From JAKOQB01 sp036824465 (lineage in GTDB: Bacteria; Pseudomonadota; Gammaproteobacteria; Burkholderiales; Burkholderiaceae_F), in the NCBI GenBank assembly GCA_036824465.1, contig DAITAC010000012.1:1-60901 (forward strand): a stretch of DNA of 60,901 bases. Direction: 5' to 3'. Position numbers and translations under genes: made by a program. The notes below the pieces were generated by a model that was not told the DNA's origin, did no database searches, and worked only from the letters and a program-made list of their open reading frames with translations. Below, in pieces: positions 28,209-42,751 of the stretch. Every line of letters begins with the position of its first letter. The first letter of the stretch is position 1.

Positions 28209-29084
28209 TCAGCCTTTCTTTCGGAACAGGACGCGCGCGAGGATGTTCAGCGCCAATACGCCCATCGTGATCAGGAATACCCCGGCCCACGCCATGTTCT
28301 GCCAGTTCTCGAACGGACTCATCGCAAACTTGTAGATCGTCACCGGCAGGTTTGCCATCGGCTCGCCCAGGTTCCAACTGAAGAACTGGTTCGACAACGC
28401 GGTGAAGAGCAGCGGCGCCGTCTCGCCGGCAATGCGTGCCAGTGCCAGCAGCACACCGGTGACCACCCCCGCAATCGCCGCGCGCAGCGTGACTCTGCGG
28501 ATCACGATCCACTTCGGCGTGCCGAGCGCGAACGCCGCTTCGCGCAGCGCGTTGGGAACGAGATGCAACATGTTCTCGGTCGTGCGGACCACGACCGGAA
28601 TCACGATCAGCGCCAGCGCCAGGATGCCGGAATAGCCGGAGAAGGTCTTGGCCTGCGCCACGACCGCGGCATAGATGAACAGGCCGATCACGATCGACGG
28701 CGCCGACAACAGGATGTCGTTGATGAAGCGCGTGGTCTGACCGAGCCAGCCGCGCTTGCCGTACTCACCGAGGTAGATGCCGGCAAAGATGCCGATTGGT
28801 GTGCCCAGCAGGGTCGCCAGCGTCACCATCATGATCGACCCGACGATGGCGTTGGCCAGGCCTCCACCCTCTGCATTCGGCGCCGGTGTGGACTGCGTGA
28901 GCAGCGACCACGACATGCCGCCGATGCCGCGCGCGAAGGTTTCGAACAGAATCCAGATCAGCCAGAACAGGCCAAAGGCCATCGCCAGCAACGACAATGT
29001 CAGTGCGATCGAGTTGATCAGCTTGCGCCGCCGGTGCAGCGGCACGCGATGATCGGTATCGACCGGGACCGTGACCGCGCTCAT
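28209..29084 (-). CDS. pstA: Phosphate ABC transporter permease PstA
   Basis: Inner-membrane subunit of the phosphate channel, 291 residues with about six membrane helices, the first near residues 25-50. The ATPase-contact loop reads LREAAFALGTPKWIVI, and LSAPSIVIGLF is a typical Pst permease segment. The ATG overlaps the pstC stop by 4 bases, so the two permeases are likely coupled in translation. Confidence 0.95.
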   Translation of the reverse strand: MSAVTVPVDTDHRVPLHRRRKLINSIALTLSLLAMAFGLFWLIWILFETFARGIGGMSWSLLTQSTPAPNAEGGGLANAIVGSIMMVTLATLLGTPIGIFAGIYLGEYGKRGWLGQTTRFINDILLSAPSIVIGLFIYAAVVAQAKTFSGYSGILALALIVIPVVVRTTENMLHLVPNALREAAFALGTPKWIVIRRVTLRAAIAGVVTGVLLALARIAGETAPLLFTALSNQFFSWNLGEPMANLPVTIYKFAMSPFENWQNMAWAGVFLITMGVLALNILARVLFRKKG

Positions 29085-30097
29085 GTGCGCGCTCCCTCGC
29101 CGCGCTCCAGACGCATCAGCAGCAGCTTGGACAGCCCCAACACCACAAACGTGATGAAGAACAGGATCAGCCCGAGATAGATCAGCGACGCCTGATGCAG
29201 GCCGGGGGCTGCCTCCGCAAATTCGTTGGCAAGCGCCGACGTGATCGAATTGCCCGGTTCGAACAGCGAGATGCTGGACAACTGGTTAAAGTTGCCGATC
29301 AGGAATGTCACCGCCATGGTCTCACCGAGCGCGCGACCGAGTCCGAGCATCACGCCACCAACCACACCGGACTTCGTGTACGGCAACACGATCCTCCACA
29401 CCACTTCCCACGTGGTGGCGCCCTGCGCATAGGCGGATTCCTTCAGCATGGTAGGCGTCACCTCGAACACATCGCGCATGACTGCGGCAATGAATGGAAT
29501 CACCATGATCGCGAGAATGATGCCCGCAGAAAGCAACCCAATACCCACCGGCGCGCCCCGGAACAGTTGTCCGACAACGGGCACGTCGCCAAACGTGTTC
29601 TGCAATGGCGTCTGCACGTACCGGGCCAGGATGGGTGCGAAGATCAGCAGGCCCCACATCCCGTAGACGATCGATGGAATCGCGGCGAGCAGTTCGATCG
29701 CGGTGCCAAGTGGACGCTTGAGCCAGCGTGGCGACAGTTCGGTAAGGAAAAGCGCGATACCGAAGCTGACCGGCACGGCGATCAGCAGTGCGATGATCGA
29801 AGTGACGAGCGTGCCGTAAATCATGACCAGGCCGCCGTAACGATCCTGTACCGGATCCCACTCGGCGGTCCACAGAAAGCGCAGGCCGTACGCGCGAATG
29901 GACGGCCACGCTTCGATCACCAGCAACACGATGATCGCGCCCAGAAGGCTCAGGGTCAGTATCGCGGCAGCGCGGGCCAGGCCCACGAAGATGACGTCGC
30001 CGAACGGGCTCACGAGCCGTCGACGCGGCGGCTCTTGCAGGGTCATCGCGGATCGTTCAGTTGCGGCGTGTTCGGACGCCGACAGTGTAGCGGCCAT
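29081..30097 (-). CDS. pstC: Phosphate ABC transporter permease PstC
   Basis: Partner permease of PstA, 338 residues from the start at 30097 (MAATLSASEH), which has GGGAGAG just upstream. An earlier in-frame start would add 22 residues without a better site. Marks are the first helix at about residues 38-62, AIELLAAIPSIVYGMWGL, and the EAA-type loop LKESAYAQGATTWEVV. It lies 79 bases after pstS; that gap contains an imperfect GC-rich hairpin (30144-30168) that may protect the pstS message. Confidence 0.94.
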   Translation of the reverse strand: MAATLSASEHAATERSAMTLQEPPRRRLVSPFGDVIFVGLARAAAILTLSLLGAIIVLLVIEAWPSIRAYGLRFLWTAEWDPVQDRYGGLVMIYGTLVTSIIALLIAVPVSFGIALFLTELSPRWLKRPLGTAIELLAAIPSIVYGMWGLLIFAPILARYVQTPLQNTFGDVPVVGQLFRGAPVGIGLLSAGIILAIMVIPFIAAVMRDVFEVTPTMLKESAYAQGATTWEVVWRIVLPYTKSGVVGGVMLGLGRALGETMAVTFLIGNFNQLSSISLFEPGNSITSALANEFAEAAPGLHQASLIYLGLILFFITFVVLGLSKLLLMRLERGEGART

Positions 30098-30176
30098 GGC
30101 TCTCCCGCAGGCTTGATTCGACCGGCGTGATACGGTCGCGAAGAAGGCGCGCGGCATGCGCACGCCTCAGCGCGGG

Positions 30177-31208
30177 TCAACGACGATAGACGGCCTGGCC
30201 GCCTGGATCGCGCATCTGGGCCCAGGTCTGGCGAACGGTCGTGACGACGGCGTCGGGTAGCGGCACGTATTCGAGATCGAGCGCCATCTGATCGCCCTTG
30301 TCATACGCCCAGTCGAAAAACTTGAGCGTGGCGGCCGCCTGCTGCGGCTTGTCCTGTTGCCGGTGCATCATGATGAATGTGGCACCCGTGATCGGCCACG
30401 CCTCCTTGCCCGGCTGATCGGTGAGGATCTGGTAGAAACTCTTCGACCAATCCGCCGACGCGGCAGCAGCCTGGAAGGTCTTGTCGTCGGGGGTTGGGTA
30501 CTGGCCCTCGGCATTACGCACCAGACCGTACTTCAGCTTGTTCGCCTTCGCGTACGCGTACTCGATGTACCCAATCGAATTCGGCAGCCGCTGGACGAAC
30601 GCCGACACACCCTCATTGCCCTTGCCGCCTGCGCCGGTAGGCCAGTTGACCGCGGTGCCTTCGCCGACCTTCGACTTCCACTCCGGACTGACCTTGGACA
30701 GGTAATTGGTCCAGATGAACGTCGTGCCCGATCCGTCGGCGCGGCGAACGACCGCGATTGCCGCATCGGGCAGTTTCACGCCCGGGTTCAGCGCAGTCAG
30801 CGCCGGGTCGTTCCATTTGGTGATCTTTCCAAGGTAGATGTCGGCCAGCAGGGGGCCGGAGAATCGGATCTGCCGCGCCTCGATTCCGGCCACGTTGAAC
30901 GCCGGCACCAGGCCGCCAATCACGGTCGGGAACTGAACCAGGCCGTCTTTCTGCAGTTCATCGTCTTTCAGCGGCATGTCGGAGGCGCCGAAGTCGACGG
31001 TCTTGCCGCGGATCTGCCGCAGCCCCGCGCCGGAGCCGACCGACTGGTAGTTGATGCGTGCGCCGGTGGCCTTGTTGTACTCGGCCGCCCATTTGGCATA
31101 CAGCGGCGCCGGAAAAGTGGCGCCTGCGCCCGTGACCTCCTGCGCGGCGACGGTGGAAAATGCGCCCGCGAGCGCGAGAGCCAGTGAAGCGATTCCAAAC
31201 AGTTTCAT
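30177..31208 (-). CDS. pstS: Phosphate-binding periplasmic protein PstS
   Basis: Binds inorganic phosphate in the periplasm for the PstCAB importer. It has 343 residues with a signal peptide (MKLFGIASLALALAGAFS, cut after TVAA). Phosphate-site segments are GAGATFPAPLYAKW, YQSVGSGAGLRQI, DFGASDMPL and RADGSGTTFIWTNYL. The start at 31208 directly precedes the hydrophobic stretch; an ATG 18 bases earlier would spoil it. It is first in the pst-pho cluster and has a Pho box and a -10 element upstream. Confidence 0.97.
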   Translation of the reverse strand: MKLFGIASLALALAGAFSTVAAQEVTGAGATFPAPLYAKWAAEYNKATGARINYQSVGSGAGLRQIRGKTVDFGASDMPLKDDELQKDGLVQFPTVIGGLVPAFNVAGIEARQIRFSGPLLADIYLGKITKWNDPALTALNPGVKLPDAAIAVVRRADGSGTTFIWTNYLSKVSPEWKSKVGEGTAVNWPTGAGGKGNEGVSAFVQRLPNSIGYIEYAYAKANKLKYGLVRNAEGQYPTPDDKTFQAAAASADWSKSFYQILTDQPGKEAWPITGATFIMMHRQQDKPQQAAATLKFFDWAYDKGDQMALDLEYVPLPDAVVTTVRQTWAQMRDPGGQAVYRR

Positions 31209-31256
31209 GCAGTCACCCGGAAACAAGTTGAGGTTGTTCTTCTCTTATCACGCAAT

Positions 31257-31290
31257 AGTGTAGGAATTCCGTGTGACCGTTGCATGACAG
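31257..31290 (-). promoter_or_regulatory. pstS promoter with Pho box
   Basis: On the minus strand CTGTCATGCAACGGTCAC (31273-31290) matches the PhoB consensus of two CTGTCAT-type half-sites 11 bases apart. Ten bases downstream lies TACACT (31257-31262) as -10, the standard PhoB promoter geometry with the box replacing -35. Confidence 0.85.
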
Positions 31291-31340
31291 CACCGCGGAG
31301 CGTTGCGACGCGGGCGAAAACGCGGCCGATCCCGCTGGCT

Positions 31341-31406
31341 ATGTCATCCGCCGGTCATATTGATAGCGAGAGCCGTCATGAGCATGTCATGCACCGGCGC
31401 TAGCTT
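31341..31406 (+). promoter_or_regulatory. Two tandem Pho boxes facing the fasciclin gene
   Basis: Two 18-base boxes on the plus strand: ATGTCATCCGCCGGTCAT at 31341-31358 and CCGTCATGAGCATGTCAT at 31373-31390. Within each, GTCAT repeats at an 11-base interval. TAGCTT (31401-31406), 10 bases after the second box, is a possible weak -10. PhoB control of the next gene is inferred. Confidence 0.7.
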
Positions 31407-31476
31407 CGTGTCTTGGCGTGCCGCGCCTGCGCACGGACGTTGGGCGGCCCGAACTTCAACAAACTCGGGAGTCTTC

Positions 31477-31956
31477 ATGAATCGTCGTCTTTTGCTGGCC
31501 ACGATCGCGGCCGGCATCGGACTTGCCGGATGCGCAACGATGATGCCGCCGAAATCGGTCGTCGATACCGCCGCCGCAAATCCGAACTTCTCCACGCTCG
31601 CGCGGCTGATCAACGAGGCGGGACTCGCGGACACTCTGCGAGGGCCGGGCCCGTTCACCGTCTTTGCCCCAACCGACGAAGCATTCAAACAGGTGCCTGC
31701 CGCAACGCTGGACGCGCTGGCCAAGGACAAGAAACAGCTTGCGGCGGTCCTGTCCTACCACGTGGTTGGAGCGCACCTGATGGCGGCGGACATCAAGCCG
31801 GGGAGCCTGAAGACCGTCGGCGGAGCAGACCTGCCGATCTCGCGAACCGGCGACTTTGTCGGTGTCGATCAGGCGCTCGTGACGAAGGCGGACATCAAGG
31901 CGGCCAACGGCGTGATTCATGTGATCGATCAGGTACTGATTCCGCCGCGCCGCTGA
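31477..31956 (+). CDS. Fasciclin (FAS1) domain lipoprotein
   Basis: This 159-residue lipoprotein has signal MNRRLLLATIAAGIG and lipobox LAGC, so it should be lipid-anchored after cleavage. The rest is one FAS1 domain (about 33-157) with the H1 motif FTVFAPTDEAF, the central LSYHVVGA and the H2 motif NGVIHVIDQVLIP. FAS1 domains act in adhesion or ligand binding, but the bacterial roles are mostly unknown. The start at 31477 has GGGAG upstream; longer open frame extends through the Pho boxes and is not used. It diverges from pstS and converges with glmM. Confidence 0.88.
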   Translation: MNRRLLLATIAAGIGLAGCATMMPPKSVVDTAAANPNFSTLARLINEAGLADTLRGPGPFTVFAPTDEAFKQVPAATLDALAKDKKQLAAVLSYHVVGAHLMAADIKPGSLKTVGGADLPISRTGDFVGVDQALVTKADIKAANGVIHVIDQVLIPPRR

Positions 31957-32013
31957 CACGGCGACTTCAAGGCCCGTGGGCGGCAACGCACGCGGGCAGT
32001 GTTCCTGCTGGGC

Positions 32014-33347
<1,334 letters not shown>

Positions 33348-33351
<4 letters not shown>

Positions 33352-34238
33352 CTGTCCCCCTCTTCCTGTCCTCGCAGCGCTGTCAATACGCGCAGCGCGT
33401 CGCGCGTCGCCGCCACGTCATGGACACGCACGATGGTCGCGCCCCGCTCCACCGCCAACAGTGCCGCCGCGACCGATGAGTGCACGCGGTGATCAACCGG
33501 CCGGTCCGTCAACTGGCCGAGCATCGATTTGCGCGACAACCCCACCAGCAGCGGCTGGCCGAGTGACACAAAACGCCCAAGATCGGCCAGCAAGGCGAGA
33601 TTATGCGCGAGCGTCTTGCCGAAGCCGAAGCCCGGGTCGAGCGCAATGCGAGTTGGCTTCACGCCAGCCGCCAGCAGATCATCACGACGGACTTGCAGGA
33701 ATGCGGCCACCTCGCGCACGACGTCATCGTAATGCGGCTTCGCCTGCATCGTGCGCGGGCTGCCCTGCATATGCATCAATACGATCCCGCAGTCGCTGCG
33801 CGCGACCACGCCGAGCGCCCCGGGCGCCTGCAGCGCGCGCACATCGTTGATGATCGACGCGCCTTCCGCCAGAACCGCGTGCATCACCTCCGGCTTCGAG
33901 GTGTCGACCGAGATCGGCACGCCGGTATCGCGCATTGCGACGAGCAGCGGTAACACCCGGCTGAGTTCTTCGGCAACGCTGACGTCGGCAGCCCCGGGTC
34001 GTGTCGACTCGCCCCCGATGTCGAGGATGTCGGCGCCTTCCTGGATCAACCGCTGCGCCGTGGCACGCGCCGCCGCGGGATCCAGGTTTTCACCGCCGTC
34101 AGAAAACGAATCAGGCGTGACGTTGACGATGCCCATGATCCGCGGCACCGAAAGTCCGATGCGGTGGCGGCCGCACAGCCACGTCAGTGGTTGGCTGGCC
34201 GCCCCGCCTGGGGGAGTTGAACTGCTTCGACCGCGCAT
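33348..34238 (-). CDS. folP: Dihydropteroate synthase
   Basis: Joins p-aminobenzoate and the pterin diphosphate in folate synthesis, and is the sulfonamide target. It has 296 residues. Signatures are MGIVNVTPDSFSDGG, DIGGESTRPGA, SIINDVRAL and, later, LDPGFGFGK. The N-terminus (MRGRSSSTPPGG) is not conserved, but no better start exists before the domain. In most Betaproteobacteria ftsH directly precedes folP; here an HDOD gene on the other strand lies between. Confidence 0.94.
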
Positions 34239-34298
34239 ATCAGGGCATTGAATTCGCCTCGGAACGGCATTCTATGGGCCCGTACTCCACGCTCAGGC

Positions 34299-35654
34299 AT
34301 GTTCGGCAACCTGCTCAACTGGTGGCGCAGTGACGATCGGCGCGCGCCGTCGCGCGTGCCGGACGTCGCGCAATCGACGCGCGCGGACGCATCGGCACCC
34401 AGTGCCGAAGCCCCGGTCCAGCCGTGGCGGCTGGTGCGGCGCCGTCCGTTGATCGGACAGTCCGGCGCCATCGCTGGCTGGGATCTGCAGCTGCCCGCCT
34501 CGACGGCCGAACGGATCGCTCGTCCAGGCACGCCACGATCGGTGCGCGATGCTCATCAGCAGGCGCTCTTGCACGCCGCACGCTGCGTGGCCGAATCCGA
34601 ACGAATCGTGCTTCTTGCGGCACCAGCTCCAGCAATCGTTGATACGGACTTTCTCGCCGCGCTGCCGCCACAGTCGATCCTGCGGCTGGGGGCCGAGCAC
34701 GAAGCAACGTTCGGTCGTCATCTGGCCAGCCTGATTGACAGCCTGATTCGACGCCGGCTGCAAGTTGCACTGACTACGCCCCTGCCCGGCTCGATTGGAT
34801 TGCTTGACGGCACCCAGTTCTCGGATCGCGCATCGCTGCTTGCCGCCGCGCACGCGCTGTCATCAGCACACTCGGCAAGGATCGGGATCAACTTGCTCTC
34901 GTTCGAAGATCTGAGCGCGGTGATTGATGCGGAATTCACTTACTGCTGCGGCGCATTCCAGCGACCGACACAACGTCCGCAACAAAGGCAATTGTCGACT
35001 CCGGTCGCCGCTGCCGCCGCCGCACTGGCCGCGGTAATCGCTGCAAAACCGATGCGAGAACTGGTCACTCTGTTCAAGTCCGATCCCACGATCAGTTTCC
35101 GGCTGCTGCGCACCGTCAATTCGGTTGCGTTCGGATTGTCGCGACCGGCCGAGTCGATTCAGGATGCGCTGATTCTGCTCGGCTCAAAGGAACTGTATCG
35201 GTGGCTTACGGCGCTCCTGGTGAGCAGCGAAGCCAACCGGCCGCTGGCGCCGGCACTGTATGAGACCGCGTTGACACGCGCGCGCTTGTGCGAACTGATT
35301 GCCGTCGAGCGCGGGACCGAGCCGCCGGAAGCCCTGTTCGTCACTGGCGCGTTTTCGTTGCTGGATGTCCTGCTGGATGTGCCGCTCGAGGTGCCGCTCG
35401 CGACCGCGCGTCTTTCCGAGACGGCGGTCGAGGCGCTGATCAGTGCGAGCGGCCCGTGGCGGCCGCATCTCGATGCGGCGCTGGCCGTTGAGAATGCCGA
35501 TCCAAACGCAATCGATCAGGCGGCCGAGAAACTCGGACTATCCGCTGACCGGATCGTTGAACTCGGCGAGGCCGCCGCAGCCTGGGCTCACCAGGCAGCT
35601 ACAGCAATCGGAGCACCTGCCAGCAGTAACCGACACGCCCGCCGCGCCGCTTAG
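34299..35654 (+). CDS. HDOD-domain protein with degenerate EAL-like N-terminus
   Basis: This 451-residue protein resembles the YuxH/CdgJ group: an N-terminal EAL-like part that has lost its catalytic motifs (RRRPLIGQSGAIAGWDLQLP is the equivalent of the usual opening), then an HDOD domain from about residue 230 (LVTLFKSDPTISFRLLRTVNSVAFG, IQDALILLGSKELYRWLTAL). HDOD proteins are signalling scaffolds without hydrolase residues. The ATG at 34299 is chosen over a TTG at 34248. It is divergent from folP and its stop is 5 bases from the ftsH stop, so it is inserted into a normally continuous ftsH-folP cluster. Confidence 0.82.
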   Translation: MFGNLLNWWRSDDRRAPSRVPDVAQSTRADASAPSAEAPVQPWRLVRRRPLIGQSGAIAGWDLQLPASTAERIARPGTPRSVRDAHQQALLHAARCVAESERIVLLAAPAPAIVDTDFLAALPPQSILRLGAEHEATFGRHLASLIDSLIRRRLQVALTTPLPGSIGLLDGTQFSDRASLLAAAHALSSAHSARIGINLLSFEDLSAVIDAEFTYCCGAFQRPTQRPQQRQLSTPVAAAAAALAAVIAAKPMRELVTLFKSDPTISFRLLRTVNSVAFGLSRPAESIQDALILLGSKELYRWLTALLVSSEANRPLAPALYETALTRARLCELIAVERGTEPPEALFVTGAFSLLDVLLDVPLEVPLATARLSETAVEALISASGPWRPHLDAALAVENADPNAIDQAAEKLGLSADRIVELGEAAAAWAHQAATAIGAPASSNRHARRAA

Positions 35655-35659
35655 TTGAA

Positions 35660-37561
<1,902 letters not shown>

Positions 37562-37704
37562 AATGAACTCCTGAGATGCGGGCTCGCCGCCCGGAACGGC
37601 TCGATCGTGCGGGACCGAGCATCATTGCAAAGTCATTGTAGGCGCAATCCACCCGTCCCACCCCAATCGCACGTGTCGAATGTGGGGGCGTCTGGCGGGG
37701 TTTT

Positions 37705-38379
37705 TCAACCTTTCGGTGTCTCCGGGTTCCCCCGGAGTTTCAGGCCCCGTGCCAGCAGATAGGTTTCCGCTGACTCGGTCCGCGACGCCGGCGGTTTTCT
37801 CACTGCAACCGACGCAAAACTGCGTTTCAGTTTCTCGACGAACTGGCTGTAACCACTGCCCTGGAACACTTTGACCAGCAGTGCGCCGGTCGGTTTCAGG
37901 TGGGACTGCGCAAATTCGAGCGCGAGCTCGGCCAAATGCAGGCAGCGCGCAGCATCGGCGACGGCGATGCCGGATAGATTGGGCGCCATGTCGGACAGCA
38001 CCACGTCCGCACGGGCGCCGCCGAGCGCGTCCACCAATTGCGCGCTGACCTCCTCGTCACGAAAGTCGCCCTGGATGAACTGAACCTCAGGCAGCGGGTC
38101 CATGGGCAGGATATCGAGCGCAATAATGCGGCCGCGCAGCGCGCCATCTTTGCCGGTCAGGCGTTCCCGCACCACTTGCGCCCAGCTGCCGGGCGTCGCG
38201 CCGAGGTCAATCACGGTCAAGCCGGGCTTGAGCAATCTGTCTTTCGCATCGATCTCGGTCAGCTTGAACGCCGCACGCGAGCGGTAGCCGTGCTGAGTCG
38301 CCGCCTTGACATATGGATCGGTCACGTGGCGGCGAAGCCAGTCAGGATTGGAGCGGTGCTTCTTCTTCGAGGCTGGCAT
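37705..38379 (-). CDS. rlmE: 23S rRNA 2'-O-methyltransferase RlmE (FtsJ)
   Basis: Methylates U2552 of 23S rRNA during late 50S assembly. It has 224 residues. The K-D-K-E catalytic set is visible: Lys in RAAFKL, Asp in VLSDMAPN, Lys in LLVKVFQG and Glu in RTESAETYLL. The SAM site is VIDLGATPGSW. It lies upstream of ftsH and diverges from yhbY, another large-subunit assembly factor. Confidence 0.95.
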   Translation of the reverse strand: MPASKKKHRSNPDWLRRHVTDPYVKAATQHGYRSRAAFKLTEIDAKDRLLKPGLTVIDLGATPGSWAQVVRERLTGKDGALRGRIIALDILPMDPLPEVQFIQGDFRDEEVSAQLVDALGGARADVVLSDMAPNLSGIAVADAARCLHLAELALEFAQSHLKPTGALLVKVFQGSGYSQFVEKLKRSFASVAVRKPPASRTESAETYLLARGLKLRGNPETPKG

Positions 38380-38395
38380 GAGGGTGGAGTTGGCG

Positions 38396-38490
38396 GTCGG
38401 CAGCCGGCAGATAAGGCCGCTGCGCCCGGATCCAAACTCCAGGCGTACACGGCAAACTGCCGACTTGAGTCTGCCGACTGCCGACTGCTT
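38396..38490. repeat. Inverted heptamer repeat array A (CTGCCGA)
   Basis: Right arm at 38457-38487 reads in register as CTGCCGA, CTTGAGT, CTGCCGA, CTGCCGA, CTGC. Left arm at 38396-38410 (GTCGGCAGCCGGCAG) is the inverted form, differing by one base from a perfect complement of 38471-38485. The two arms can pair over 15 bp around a loop of about 60 bases. It lies in the rlmE-yhbY divergent spacer. See array B at 50.1 kb for the same plan with another heptamer. Confidence 0.8.
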
Positions 38491-38507
38491 TACGGTAGCC
38501 TACACAT

Positions 38508-38933
38508 ATGGTTGAACTGATTCTGTCCCGCGACGAGCGACTGGACCTCAGGGGCCGTGCGCACCATCTGAATCCGGTCGTTCTGCTCGGCGCCGCCGGC
38601 CTGAGCGACGCCGTGATCAAGGAAATCGACCGCGCACTGAACGCGCACGAGTTGATCAAGATCCGCGTGCCGGCCGACGACCGTGAGTCGCGCGACGCGA
38701 TGTTCGCGGAGCTGGCAGCAAGACTCGGCGCAGCCCGGGTACAGATGATTGGCAAGCTGCTGGTGCTTTATCGGCCAAAACCCGACGAGCCTGTTGCCGC
38801 CGATAAACGCCAGGCGCCAGCAAAGCGAAATGAACGTGCCGCACGGGTCGGTCGGGCAAAACCGCAGCGCGATGAGATCCGCAGGACCGAGCGTCGTGTG
38901 GCGCCACGTCGTGCCGGAGGCCGCGGCCGCTGA
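38508..38933 (+). CDS. yhbY: YhbY-family RNA-binding (CRM domain) protein
   Basis: A CRM-domain protein associated with pre-50S ribosomes. The domain covers residues 1-95: LRGRAHHLNPVVLLGAAGLS contains the GxxG-type loop, followed by LIKIRVPA. At 141 residues it is longer than the usual 95-100 because of a very basic tail (KRNERAARVGRAKPQR, then RRVAPRRAGGRGR) likely to bind RNA. It diverges from rlmE and converges with greA. Confidence 0.9.
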   Translation: MVELILSRDERLDLRGRAHHLNPVVLLGAAGLSDAVIKEIDRALNAHELIKIRVPADDRESRDAMFAELAARLGAARVQMIGKLLVLYRPKPDEPVAADKRQAPAKRNERAARVGRAKPQRDEIRRTERRVAPRRAGGRGR

Positions 38934-38957
38934 TCGTGGCGACAGCAGCCGCGAACG

Positions 38958-39431
38958 TCAGATGTAGTTGACTTCGAGAATCTCGTATTCGCGCCGTCCG
39001 CCAGGCGCCGCGACTTCGACCACGTCGCCCTCCATCTTGCCGATCAAGGCGCGAGCGATCGGACTCGAGATCGAGATCAGTCCTGCCTTGATATCGGCCT
39101 CGTCGTCGCCAACGATCTGATACTTGACCGCTTCACCGGCGGTCAGGTCCTCCAGCCCCACGGTAGCGCCGAACACCACGCGGCCACCGGCATCGACGCT
39201 CGCCGGATCAATGATCTGCAGACTGCCGACCTTGCCTTCGAGTTCGCTGATGCGCCCTTCGATGAAACCCTGGCGTTCACGCGCGGCTTCGTATTCGGCA
39301 TTCTCCGACAGGTCGCCTTTTTCGCGCGCCTCCTTGATCGCCTGGATCACTGATGGCCGATCGACTGCCTTCAGGCGTTGCAGTTCTTCCTTCAGTTTCT
39401 CGGCGCCCCGCGCGGTGATCGGTATCGGCAT
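38958..39431 (-). CDS. greA: Transcription elongation factor GreA
   Basis: Transcript-cleavage factor, 158 residues from MPIPITARG at 39431; the 8 extra codons upstream lie in a terminator's T tract. The coiled-coil tip is EAREKGDLSENAEYEAARE with the essential acidic pair. The C-terminal domain has GRVVFGATV and ISPIARALIG-like ISSPIARALIG. It follows carB, with a hairpin terminator between them, and so probably has its own promoter or depends on read-through. The window also holds greB. Confidence 0.95.
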   Translation of the reverse strand: MPIPITARGAEKLKEELQRLKAVDRPSVIQAIKEAREKGDLSENAEYEAARERQGFIEGRISELEGKVGSLQIIDPASVDAGGRVVFGATVGLEDLTAGEAVKYQIVGDDEADIKAGLISISSPIARALIGKMEGDVVEVAAPGGRREYEILEVNYI

Positions 39432-39443
39432 GTCGCGAACCTT

Positions 39444-39476
39444 CAGAAAATACAAGGCCCCGGCGCTGCCGGGGCC
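39444..39476 (-). terminator. Intrinsic terminator between carB and greA
   Basis: Perfect 9-bp GC stem (GGCCCCGGC and GCCGGGGCC, 39456-39476, 3-base loop), followed on the minus strand by TTGTATTTT. It ends the carAB message only about 13 bases ahead of the greA start. Confidence 0.8.
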
Positions 39477-39505
39477 GATGGATCGAATTTAGCGGCGCAC
39501 GGTTG

Positions 39506-42743
<3,238 letters not shown>

Positions 42744-42751
<8 letters not shown>

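Noticed and set aside
27558..30130. Long plus-strand open frames opposite pstB, pstA and pstC
   Set aside because: They are shadows of GC-rich coding sequence; the opposite strand encodes unmistakable Pst proteins.
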